Source: Streptomyces sp. NBRC 110028
Lineage (GTDB): Bacteria; Actinomycetota; Actinomycetes; Streptomycetales; Streptomycetaceae
DNA: 64,000 bases
Reading direction: 5' to 3'
Assembly (NCBI RefSeq): GCF_001417735.1
Contig: NZ_BBUZ01000026.1
Location: forward strand, 62,001-126,000
A program made the position numbers and the translations under genes. Of this stretch, positions 49,749 to 57,752 are shown piece by piece; position 1 is the first letter of the stretch, and every line of letters begins with the position of its first letter. Below the pieces are notes generated by a model that made no database searches, was not told where the DNA came from, and saw only the letters and a list, made by a program, of their open reading frames with translations.

Positions 49749-50795
49749 TCAGAGGTGGTCCACGTCGATGACGGCCTGGGCGAAGGCGGTGGGCGCCTCC
49801 TGGGGCAGGTTGTGGCCGACCCCCGTCAGGGTGCGGTGCTCGTACTCACCCGTGAATCTGTCCCGGTACGAGGCTCCGTCATCCGCAGGGGTGAAGGGGT
49901 CCCGTCCGGGGTCGAGGGTGATGGTGGGCACCTCGATGACCGGTCGTGCGGCGAGCCGCTTCTCCCAATCGTCGTAGCGGCGCTCACCGTCGGCGAGGCT
50001 CAGCCGCCAGCGGTAGTTGTGGATGACGATGTCCGCGTAGTCCGGGTTGTCGAAGGCCGCCGCGGTGCGTTCGAACGTGGCGTCGTCGAAGTCCCAAGTC
50101 GGGGAGACGGTGTCCCATACGAGCCTGGTGAGGTCGCGGCGCAGGGTCTTGTCCTCCATGGCGAGTCGGCCTCGCTCGGTCGAGAAGTAGTACTGGTACC
50201 ACCAGGCGTGTTCGGCTTTGGCCGCCAGCGGCTTCAGGTTCGCCCGGAGGTTGGTGATGAGGTAACCGCCCACCGACACGAGGGCCTTGCAGCGTTCGGG
50301 CCAGAGCGCGGCGACGATGCCGGCGGTGCGTGAGCCCCAGTCGAAACCCGCCAGAACCGCCCTCTCGATCTCCAGGGCGTCCATCAGGGCGAGGATGTCG
50401 AGGGCGATGGCCGACTGCTGGGCATTCCGGAACGTCCTCTGGGAGAGGAAGCGGGTCGTGCCGTGGCCGCGCAGATAGGGGACGACCACCCGGTAGCCCT
50501 CCTCGGCCAGCAGAGGGGCGACGTCGACATAGCTGTGGATGTCGTACGGCCAGCCGTGCAGGCAGACGACCGCGGGTCCGTGGGCGGGGCCCAGTTCGGC
50601 GTAGCCGACGTTCAGCAGGCCGGCCCTGATCCGTTTCAGCCGCGGGAAGGCGGTGTGGGTTCCGGGGGTGACCGTGGGGGCGGTCGGTGCCGCGGACGCG
50701 CTCCGTGTGGCGGCGGACGCGGCCTGCGGACCGGTCAGTGAGACGGTGGCCGCGCCCAGCCCCAGGGCCTTGCTGAAACCGCGTCTGCCGATCAT
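49749..50795 (-). CDS. Tat-exported alpha/beta hydrolase, epoxide hydrolase/dehalogenase type
   Basis: A 348-residue protein with a Tat signal ('MIGRRGFSKALGLGAATVSL'). The alpha/beta hydrolase core shows the oxyanion motif 'HGWPYDIHSY', the nucleophile elbow 'AGFDWGSRTA' with Asp152 rather than Ser, and 'GVGHNLPQEAP' with the catalytic His. An Asp nucleophile points to epoxide hydrolases or haloalkane dehalogenases. Its natural substrate is unknown. GGGAG lies about 9 nt before the ATG at 50795. The intergenic region to the esterase gene carries an inverted repeat, CATCACC/GGTGATG (50934-50956). Confidence 0.85.
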   Translation of the reverse strand: MIGRRGFSKALGLGAATVSLTGPQAASAATRSASAAPTAPTVTPGTHTAFPRLKRIRAGLLNVGYAELGPAHGPAVVCLHGWPYDIHSYVDVAPLLAEEGYRVVVPYLRGHGTTRFLSQRTFRNAQQSAIALDILALMDALEIERAVLAGFDWGSRTAGIVAALWPERCKALVSVGGYLITNLRANLKPLAAKAEHAWWYQYYFSTERGRLAMEDKTLRRDLTRLVWDTVSPTWDFDDATFERTAAAFDNPDYADIVIHNYRWRLSLADGERRYDDWEKRLAARPVIEVPTITLDPGRDPFTPADDGASYRDRFTGEYEHRTLTGVGHNLPQEAPTAFAQAVIDVDHL

Positions 50796-50933
50796 GTGCG
50801 TCACTCCCGGTGTCTCGTGAGCCGCCTTCTGTGATGACCGACTGTCCCACAGGCGTTCGTCACTGGTCAAGGCGGTGACCCAAGGGCTACCCCGTACGGT
50901 GAAGTCATCGTTTGATCGGAATATGTAGGTAGT

Positions 50934-50956
50934 CATCACCCTCTGAAGCGGTGATG
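50934..50956. terminator. Inverted repeat between esterase end and hydrolase promoter
   Basis: CATCACC (50934-50940) and GGTGATG (50950-50956) are exact complements with a 9-nt loop, about 75 nt past the esterase stop. It could terminate the esterase transcript or be an operator for the hydrolase gene 139 nt downstream. No T-tract is seen. Confidence 0.3.
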
Positions 50957-51030
50957 CGAGAGAGTGTGTGGCACGGCGGATCCGTCGTACCGCGGCGCCG
51001 GGCTGGTCGGCCCGGCGCCGGAGTGGTGAT

Positions 51031-51948
51031 TCAGAACTGTGTGAAGAACTTCCAGACCTCTGCCGGCACCCAGGTCCTGGAGCCGCTGTCACCGCCGGCC
51101 CCGTCCTGGGGAGCGGCGATGTGGCCTTCGTCGAACGCGGCCCATTCGACGGGGTGTCCGGCCGAGCATCCCGCGTAGGTGGTGATCCGGTGCGTCAGGC
51201 TGCCCTGCGCCGGCTCGGGCGGGTTCTGGGTGGTGCAGCCGTTGTTCCTGACGAACGTGTCGCGCATGGTCCGTCCGCCGGAGATGCCGAGCACGCTGTC
51301 CCTGATGCCGTGCACCCCGAGGTAGGCGATGGGCTGGTTACCGCCGCTGCACCCGCTGAGCTGTCCGCCGGACTGGACCGCGACCGCGCGGAAGACCGTC
51401 GCCCGGGAGCAGGCGAGCGCGTAGCTCATGGCGGCGCCGTAACTGAAGCCCAGGGCGAAGCGCCGTGAGGTGTCGACGCAGAGGGCTCCCTCGATCTGGC
51501 TGATCATGTTGTCGACGAGCGCGACGTCCTCGCCGCCGGAGTTCGCCCAGCCGTTGTTGAGTCCCTGGGGTGCGACGAAGATGGTGCTGTTGTTCGCCAG
51601 CCGCTGCAGTCCGTAGTAGGCCCAGGTGCCCGTTTCCACCGTGCGTCCCGTGTCGACGTCGGTGGCGGTGCCGCCCAGCCAGTGGAATCCGAAGACCAGC
51701 CGGTAGGCGTGGTCGCGGTCGTAGTTGTCCGGAACTTTCAGGATGTAGCTGCGGCTCTTGCCGTTGCTCTGGATCGTATGCGTACCGCTGGTCAGACCGG
51801 GGGCCTTGCCGCAACCGGCAGTCGCCGTCGCGGTCTCACCAGCCGTGAGCGCCGCCTTTCCGCTGAAGACGCCGGGCGTCGCTGTGCCGCCCAGGGCCAG
51901 AGCGAGAAACCCCGCGACCATGGCGGGCCACAACGCGATCCTTGACAT
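51031..51948 (-). CDS. Secreted feruloyl/acetyl-xylan esterase (PHB-depolymerase-type)
   Basis: A 305-residue secreted esterase of the PHB depolymerase/feruloyl esterase family. A Sec signal ('MSRIALWPAMVAGFLALALGG') precedes 'YILKVPDNYDRDHAYRLVFGFHWLGG' and the nucleophile elbow 'LGFSYGAAMS' (Ser169); 'FDEGHIAAP' carries the catalytic His. Such enzymes remove ferulate or acetate from arabinoxylan. AGGAG lies 7 nt before the ATG at 51948 and a CebR-type palindrome just upstream. The frame continues upstream without a stop into the shifted GH43 gene, but the signal peptide and ribosome site show that this is a separate gene. Confidence 0.82.
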   Translation of the reverse strand: MSRIALWPAMVAGFLALALGGTATPGVFSGKAALTAGETATATAGCGKAPGLTSGTHTIQSNGKSRSYILKVPDNYDRDHAYRLVFGFHWLGGTATDVDTGRTVETGTWAYYGLQRLANNSTIFVAPQGLNNGWANSGGEDVALVDNMISQIEGALCVDTSRRFALGFSYGAAMSYALACSRATVFRAVAVQSGGQLSGCSGGNQPIAYLGVHGIRDSVLGISGGRTMRDTFVRNNGCTTQNPPEPAQGSLTHRITTYAGCSAGHPVEWAAFDEGHIAAPQDGAGGDSGSRTWVPAEVWKFFTQF

Positions 51949-51970
51949 CACACCACTCCTTCTGTGGCTG

Positions 51971-51984
51971 TGGGAGCGCTCCCA
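51971..51984 (-). promoter_or_regulatory. CebR-type operator palindrome
   Basis: TGGGAGCGCTCCCA is a perfect 14-bp palindrome identical to the CebR box that represses cellulose-utilisation genes in Streptomyces. It lies 22 nt before the esterase start, so cello-oligosaccharides should induce the gene. A second palindrome, GGAACGTTCC, is at 51994-52003. Confidence 0.75.
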
Positions 51985-52040
51985 AAATTGGCTGGAACGT
52001 TCCCCTGTCCATACGGGTTCGATGTGGGGGCGGGCCGGAC

Positions 52041-53685
52041 TCAGGGTGTGGACAGCTCGAACCGGGCGACCTTGACCGACCCGCCGAGCGCCTGGGTGGC
52101 GTAGTTGAAGATGGCGTAGCGGTAGCCCATGAAGAACCGCCAGTCGTTGCCCATGGTGAACGAGGGCCCGAGGCGGATGAAGTTCACCCCGTCGGTGCTG
52201 TACGAGAAGGTGCCCGGACGCCCCGCGCCCGGGCGGATGTCGGCGGTGGCGCGCAGCCATATGCGGCCGCTCGGGACGGTGGCGCTCGCCACCTCCGTGC
52301 CGGTGCCGGTGGTGTTCCAATTTCCGTCCATCGACAGCCCGTTCACCATCGCCACCCGCGTCGCACCACCGTCGCGCTTCACCCCGATCCACGCGGAGGA
52401 GTCGCGCAGCAGTGCGAGCCCGGCACGGTCGCCGTCGCGCATCGCGGAGTGGTCGAGTTGGACGGTGGCGGTGGAGGTGGGTCCCTGGATGCGATGGGTG
52501 AGGGTGTTGCGGGCCCAGTACAGGTCGTTCGTGACGGTGGCGGTGCGCAGCGTCAGACCGTTGTCGACCGACCACTTGGTGGTGTCCGGGTTGTGGTTCC
52601 ACTCCCATTTCGGCTTCAGGGCCGTGCCGTCGAAGGTGTCGACGCCGATCAGCGGGGTGACCTGGCGGGGCGGCGCGGGGAGAACCGGGCTCGGATACGA
52701 GGCGCCCCAGGCGCCGTTCACCAGTTGTACGACGGGCCACCCGTCGGAGGTCCAGCTGATCGGGGCCAGCACGGGGATCCGGCCGCCGGGGTAGGCGTCC
52801 ACGAAGGCCATGTAGTACCAGGCACCGCTGGGGGTCTGTACCAGTCCGCCCTGGTGCGGCACCCCGCCGCCGGAGACCGGTCCGCCCAGGTTGAGCAGGA
52901 CCTGCCGCATGGTGTACGGCCTGAAGGGGCCGCTGGTGGACTTCAGGATGTACTGGCCGTTTCGCCGGGCGGGTGAGGAAGATGTAGTAGTTCCCGTTGA
53001 TCTTGTAGAAGCGGGAGCCCTCCAGCGTCCCGACGCTCGACGGCGTGGTGAACACCTGCTGCGCACGGACCTGGCTGCGCCCGTCGGCGGAGAGCTGGGC
53101 CACGCTGATGGTGGTGTTCCCGTAGGCCACGTACAGGGTGTCGTCGCTGTCGACGAGCAGGCCCGCGTCGTAGTAGGCGTTGTTGATCGCGGTGAGCCTG
53201 CGCCACGGCCCTTCGACGGCCGGAGCGGTGTAGAGGTACGACGTACCGAATTCGATGCAGCCCAGCCAGTAGAACGTGCGGTTGCTCGGCCGGTAGGCGA
53301 GGGACGACGCCCAGATTCCCTTGACGTAGGCGCGGGCGCCGCTCAGGTCGTACCTGGGGCCGAAGTCCAGGACGGGCACCGAATGTCCGGCGAACTCCCA
53401 GTTGACCAGGTCGTACGAGCGGAGGATGGGTGCCCCCGGCGAGTAGTGCATGGTGGAGGCCGAGTAGTAGTACGTGTTGTCGACGCGGATGATGTCGATG
53501 TCCGCGAAGTCCTGCCAGATCACCGGATTCGCGTACGAACCGGCGGCTGTGAGGGTGGCCCCGGCGGGGCCGTGGGACGGGGCGGTGGCGCGGGCGGCGG
53601 AGACGGGCAGGGCGGCTCCCGCCACCAGCCCGGTGGCTGTTGCCAGTGCGGTGCGGCGACTGTGCTCGCGATGGAGCCAGGACAT
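52041..53685 (-). pseudogene. GH43 beta-xylosidase gene with a one-base frameshift
   Basis: Two overlapping frames together encode a 547-residue GH43 enzyme. The first (from ATG 53685) has a signal peptide with 'SRRTALATATGLVAG' and the five-blade propeller start 'SYANPVIWQDFADIDIIRV' (catalytic Asp) to 'YYIFLTRPA'. The second frame resumes at 'NGQYILKSTSGPF' and ends with the C-terminal beta-sandwich ('DTFDGTALKPKWEWNHNP...FELSTP'). One extra A in the AAA run (TTT at 52960-52962 on the plus strand) explains the shift. Intact, it would release xylose or arabinose from xylan. Either a real null mutation or a sequencing error. Confidence 0.8.
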
Positions 53686-54203
53686 GGAGGGTCGTTCTCC
53701 TTTGTGGTGGCCGGACTGCCACAGGAGCGATGACGCGCCGGCACGGTGGACGTGGTGTGGTTACGGCCTCGTACGAGAAGGCCCGGTGGTGTGCACGCGT
53801 TGCGGAAGCGGTCCTGGAGCGGCGGGGCGGCGGGCCGGTCCGGTGCACGGGTCCTCGGATGGCCGCAGCTGCCGCGGCGCCCCCTGTCCCCTTGGGTTTT
53901 CCCTTGGGATTCCCCTCGGGACGCGACGCGTTGACGCATGGGCACATCGCACCGGATAACGTCTTTTCAGCGCTGGTCTGTGGGGCCGGCACAAACCTGT
54001 CCGTCTGATGTCCTGTTCGGAATAGCGAACAGTAATCGGTTGCCCGGACAAGCATGGATGATAGGCGGATGGCGAGAGACGTCAACACCTCTCGCGCCAA
54101 ACGAACCGGCGAAGCCGGACGAGGGCCGGAACGAAGTCCGGACGGCTGATGCGGCCCCCGGCTCTCGGCGCTTGTGGACGACGGCCGGCTCTTCGCCTGC
54201 GGT
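53686..54203. other. Gene-free region upstream of the GH43 gene, with an orphan palindrome
   Basis: No coding sequence is supported in these 518 bases, which separate the GH43 gene from the LacI gene on the same strand. CTGTTCG (54013-54019) and CGAACAG (54026-54032) form an exact inverted repeat with a 6-nt centre, a possible operator. The GH43 promoter must lie here. Confidence 0.35.
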
Positions 54204-55244
54204 TCAGCCGCCGGCGCCGCGGTGCGGGCCGGTGCTTTCGCGGACGATGAGGGCGGGCTCGTCGCAGGGGGCGGGGATCGGTGCCGCGGGATCGAGCAGC
54301 CGGTGCAGCAGCCCGAAACAGGTGCGGCCGAGCCCCTCGAAGTCGAGGCGGACCGTGGTCAGGGCGGGGGAAAGGAACGCCGCGACGGGCACGTCGTCGA
54401 AACCGGCCACGCTCAGGTCGCCGGGGATGTGACGTCCGGCTTCGCGGGCCGCACGCATCACCCCGGCGGCCACGTCGTCGTTACCGCACAGCACGGCGGT
54501 CACCGACCGATTCGCGACCAGCTCCCACGCGGCGAGATAGCCGGTGCGCGGCGTCCAGCCTCCCTCCACCACGGGTGGCTCCGGGGCACCGGCCGCGCGC
54601 AGCGCGTCCAGCCAGCCCAGGGTGCGCTGGGCCACCTGAGCGGTCGAGGACGGCAGTGTCAGGTAGTGCACGGTGCGGTGACCCAGGCCCAGGAGGTGGC
54701 GGGTGGCACGGTCGGCGGCGATCCGGTCGTCCAGCCAGACCTGCGACCGGGTGGAGACCGGCTCGCCACCGGAAGGGCGCTCGACGGCGGCCACCACCGG
54801 TGTGTCCGTGGGCAGCAGTCGCAGGGCGTGCGCTCCGGGGGCGTCGAAAGCGATGACCACGACGGGCTCGCCCGGCCGTGCCAGTCGGGTGCGCAACTCG
54901 GTACGGTCCAAAACGGCGTGGCGGTCCAGCACGCTCACGGCGACGGCGAAGGAGGCGGCGCGCGCGGCTTCCTCGATGCCGCGCAGCGTCGAGGCGGCCC
55001 CGTACAGACTGGTGTCGCTGGTGAGGACGGTCAGGGAGCGGGCCGCCTTGCCCGCGAGTTCACGGGCCGCGCGGTTGGGCCGGAAGCCGAGCGAGTCGAT
55101 GGCGTCCTCGACCCGGCGACGGGTGGCGCCGGCGACAGAGCCGTGCCCGTTGATGACACGGGAGACGGTCTGGTGAGAGACGCCGGCCAGCCGTGCCACG
55201 TCGCGGATGGTCACGGTGGGGGCACCGTCGGCAGGGGTGCGCAT
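54204..55244 (-). CDS. LacI-family transcriptional regulator
   Basis: A 346-residue repressor. The N-terminal helix-turn-helix with hinge is 'VTIRDVARLAGVSHQTVSRVINGHGSV...RRRVEDAIDSLGFRPNRAARELA' (about 11-65), followed by a sugar-binding domain ending 'DLSVAGFDDVPVAAFLSPALTTVRLDFEGLGRTCF'. Surrounded by xylan-degradation genes, it probably responds to a hemicellulose sugar. The ATG at 55244 overlaps the stop of a 24-codon frame (TGATG). Confidence 0.92.
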   Translation of the reverse strand: MRTPADGAPTVTIRDVARLAGVSHQTVSRVINGHGSVAGATRRRVEDAIDSLGFRPNRAARELAGKAARSLTVLTSDTSLYGAASTLRGIEEAARAASFAVAVSVLDRHAVLDRTELRTRLARPGEPVVVIAFDAPGAHALRLLPTDTPVVAAVERPSGGEPVSTRSQVWLDDRIAADRATRHLLGLGHRTVHYLTLPSSTAQVAQRTLGWLDALRAAGAPEPPVVEGGWTPRTGYLAAWELVANRSVTAVLCGNDDVAAGVMRAAREAGRHIPGDLSVAGFDDVPVAAFLSPALTTVRLDFEGLGRTCFGLLHRLLDPAAPIPAPCDEPALIVRESTGPHRGAGG

Positions 55245-55318
55245 CAGCCCGTGTCGGCTCCCGGGCGCGAGACCGCGAGGGGGAGCAGCGGCTGGTATGC
55301 GAACGGACGCCGACTCAT
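55244..55318 (-). CDS. Possible 24-codon leader ORF coupled to the LacI gene
   Basis: A short frame, 'MSRRPFAYQPLLPL...', starts at ATG 55318 with a G-rich site (GGGGG) about 7 nt upstream and stops at TGATG overlapping the LacI start. The 'PFAYQPLLPL' start recalls the N-terminus of class I fumarases, so it may instead be a gene remnant. Coupled translation of the regulator is possible but unproven. Confidence 0.3.
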   Translation of the reverse strand: MSRRPFAYQPLLPLAVSRPGADTG

Positions 55319-55902
55319 CACAGCCCCCACGTGACGCGAGTGGTGGCGAGGGAGGCGTCGGGAAGGCGGCGGCCGTCGCGCGGCATGGCCGGGCCCCTCG
55401 TCGGCGCGGGACGTAGGTGACCGGTCACTGACCTGCTCTCCCCTTGGACGCCACGCGAAGCGATCGTCCTGAGCCGACGCCGGGCCTCCGGCTATGGCGC
55501 TATCGGCCCGGAAAGCCCGCGCTGCGATGGCTATTGACACTTCGGCTTCCGTCACCACAATCATGCGATGGTGTGACCGTTCACACAAGGGCCGGAAGAG
55601 GCGGGACCCGAAGTCCTGACGACCCGGGCCGCCACACCCCGATGCCCCGCTCTTGGACGGTTCCACGGTCGCCAGGGCCGGCGCCGTGGGCACCACTGTG
55701 ATCAGCGGCTCCGGGATGGCGGCTGCTCGGCCCCGGAGCCGGGGTGGTACCGCGTCGGAACGCACTGTCCTCCGGCGTCATCGCGCCACGTCCGACTGCG
55801 AGACGCGTATGCGGCTTCGTCCCGGACCAGGAGCGTCGTGCGCCCGGTGACATGAGGGTCGGAGCACCGCGGATCAACGCCAACATTCGGAGAGGACAAT
55901 CG
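55319..55902. promoter_or_regulatory. Gene-free region between LacI and GH30 genes
   Basis: 584 bases without a supported gene; it contains divergent promoters for the LacI and GH30 genes. An inverted repeat GTGTGA-N4-TCACAC at 55571-55586 is a candidate operator. A GAGAGGA ribosome site for the xylanase is at about 55889-55895. Confidence 0.35.
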
Positions 55903-57204
55903 ATGACGTCGCATCGGGAGCGATCCGGGGGGCGAGGGCGACAAGCCCCGAGCCGGCGGTCCGTTCTGGCCACGATAAGCGCCCTGCCGGTCCTCGCGTC
56001 CGCGACGCCGGCCGTGGGGGCGTCCGCGACGGCGGCTGCCGGAGTGATCATCGATCCGGCGGCGGAGCGGCAGACCATCCGGGGCTTCGGCGGCATGAAC
56101 CACACTCTGTGGATCAACGATCTGACGCCTGCCCAGAGGGATGTGGCATTCGGCAACGGCGAGGGGCAACTCGGGTTCTCCGTGCTGAGAATCCCCGTAT
56201 ACGAGAACCGGGCGGACTGGAGTCGCGAGGTGGCGACGGCGCGGCGTGCGATCGAGTACGGGGCGACCGTCATCGCGTCGCCTTGGAATCCGCCCGCTCA
56301 TATGGTGGAGACCTTCGTACATGGCAATCAGGCCAACGCGAAACGGCTCCGGTACGACATGTACGGCGCCTATGCGCTCCACCTGGACGAGTTCTACAGG
56401 TTCATGAGGGACAACGGCGTGAACCTGTACGCGATCTCCATACAGAACGAGCCCGATTACGCGCATGACTGGACATGGTGGACTCCGAACGAAATGATCC
56501 GGTTCCTGCGGGAGAACGCCGGCTCGATCGGCACCAGGGTCATCGCGCCGGAGTCCTTCCAGTATGTGAAGAGCTTCTCGGACCCGCTTCTCAACGATTC
56601 GGGGGCGCTCGCCAATATGGACATTCTCGGGGCTCACCTGTACGGCACGCCGTACCAGAACTTTCCCTACCCCCTCTTCAAGGAAAGGGGCAGGGGTAAA
56701 GAACTCTGGATGACCGAGGTCTACTACCCCAACAGCAGCGATTCGGCGGACCTCTGGCCCCAAGCGCTCGACGTGGGGGAACATATCCACCGCGCCCTGG
56801 TGGACGCCGAGTTCCAGGCTTATGTGTGGTGGTACATCCGGCGCAGCTACGGCCCGATGCGGGAAGACGGGCGCATCAGCAAGCGCGGGGCCAACATGGC
56901 GCACTTCTCGAAGTTCGTCCGACCTGGGTATGTGCGGATCAACGCGACCTCGAATCCCCAGGCGAACCTCTACGTCTCGGCGTACAAAGGCGGAACTTCC
57001 AAAGTGGTCATCGTCGCCATCAACAAGGGCACCTCGACAGTGAGTCAGCCGTTCACCCTTGTGAACAACACCTCGTCCAGCGTGTCGTCCTGGCTGACGG
57101 ACGCGAGCAGGAACCTCGCGCCCAGGGGTGCGATCAACGTGTCGAACGGCTCCTTCACGGGCGAGCTTCCCGCCCGAAGCGTGACCACCTTCGTGACCGG
57201 GTGA
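55903..57204 (+). CDS. Secreted GH30 glucuronoxylanase (XynC-like)
   Basis: A 433-residue glycoside hydrolase family 30 enzyme, subfamily 8-like, that cuts glucuronoxylan. A Tat-type signal ('SRRSVLATISALPVLASATPAVGASA') leads to 'RQTIRGFGGMNHTLWINDL', the family's first strand. The acid/base Glu183 is in 'ISIQNEPDY' and the nucleophile Glu272 in 'LWMTEVYYP'; 'ASPWNPPAHM' is also conserved. A C-terminal beta-sandwich side domain ends at residue 433. ATG 55903 has GAGAGGA 7 nt upstream. It belongs with the esterase, GH43 and LacI genes. Confidence 0.9.
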   Translation: MTSHRERSGGRGRQAPSRRSVLATISALPVLASATPAVGASATAAAGVIIDPAAERQTIRGFGGMNHTLWINDLTPAQRDVAFGNGEGQLGFSVLRIPVYENRADWSREVATARRAIEYGATVIASPWNPPAHMVETFVHGNQANAKRLRYDMYGAYALHLDEFYRFMRDNGVNLYAISIQNEPDYAHDWTWWTPNEMIRFLRENAGSIGTRVIAPESFQYVKSFSDPLLNDSGALANMDILGAHLYGTPYQNFPYPLFKERGRGKELWMTEVYYPNSSDSADLWPQALDVGEHIHRALVDAEFQAYVWWYIRRSYGPMREDGRISKRGANMAHFSKFVRPGYVRINATSNPQANLYVSAYKGGTSKVVIVAINKGTSTVSQPFTLVNNTSSSVSSWLTDASRNLAPRGAINVSNGSFTGELPARSVTTFVTG

Positions 57205-57456
57205 GGCAAACCACTCCCATCAGGCGCGCGGACACGGGCCGGCCGGCTGGTGCGGACGGCCTGCGGGGCCGACCCCGCAGACGCAAGGGCCGGCTCACCG
57301 ACGGCCGCGACTTCGCCACCCGCGTGATCAGCGAAGCCTTGTCCAGCTTTCCAGAGGCGTAGGAGTGAGGTGGCCGGCGTGCGGCTGCACAACGCCCCCG
57401 CTCGGCAGTCGGCCGTCGAGATCGGCGCCCGCGCGTTGGGCGGAGGCGGAAGTGGA

Positions 57457-57627
57457 CTTCCTTGCCCGCGTCGCGGAGTTGAGGGAGGCGGGGGTGGCCA
57501 TGACCAGCAGCGGCAGGCCGCGGGTGTCGACCACCAGGTGCCGCTTGCGGTCGTTGATTTTCTTGCCCGCGTCGTAGCCGCGGGAGCCGCGACCGACGGT
57601 CTCGTCCGCTTCATGTGATCTCCGAAC
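57457..57627 (-). pseudogene. IS5-family transposase remnant
   Basis: About 57 residues of a DDE transposase survive: 'VGRGSRGYDAGKKINDRKRHLVVDTRGLPLLVM', a block highly conserved in actinobacterial IS5-type transposases (with the Asp of 'VVDTRG' nearby). Both ends are lost and the frame degenerates. No terminal repeats are recognised. The rest of the 57205-57752 gap holds no gene I can support. Confidence 0.7.
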
Positions 57628-57752
57628 GCCGCCGTACCTCCTCAGCATGCAGCCCCATCCAACGTCACTGGATGAGGACAAGCCGTATCACCATCATTTG
57701 GCGGGGAGCAGAGGACCGGCCGGACGCCTCCGCGCTCTTCGGCTACGTCAGA

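Noticed and set aside
51031..53685. Single 884-codon frame joining a GH43 start with the esterase
   Set aside because: The middle section is nonsense produced by the frameshift. The esterase has its own signal peptide, ribosome site and operator, so it is not a GH43-esterase fusion.
57328..57681. Intact 117-codon transposase gene
   Set aside because: Only about 57 residues match transposases; the ends are unrelated and catalytic parts are missing, so it is a remnant.
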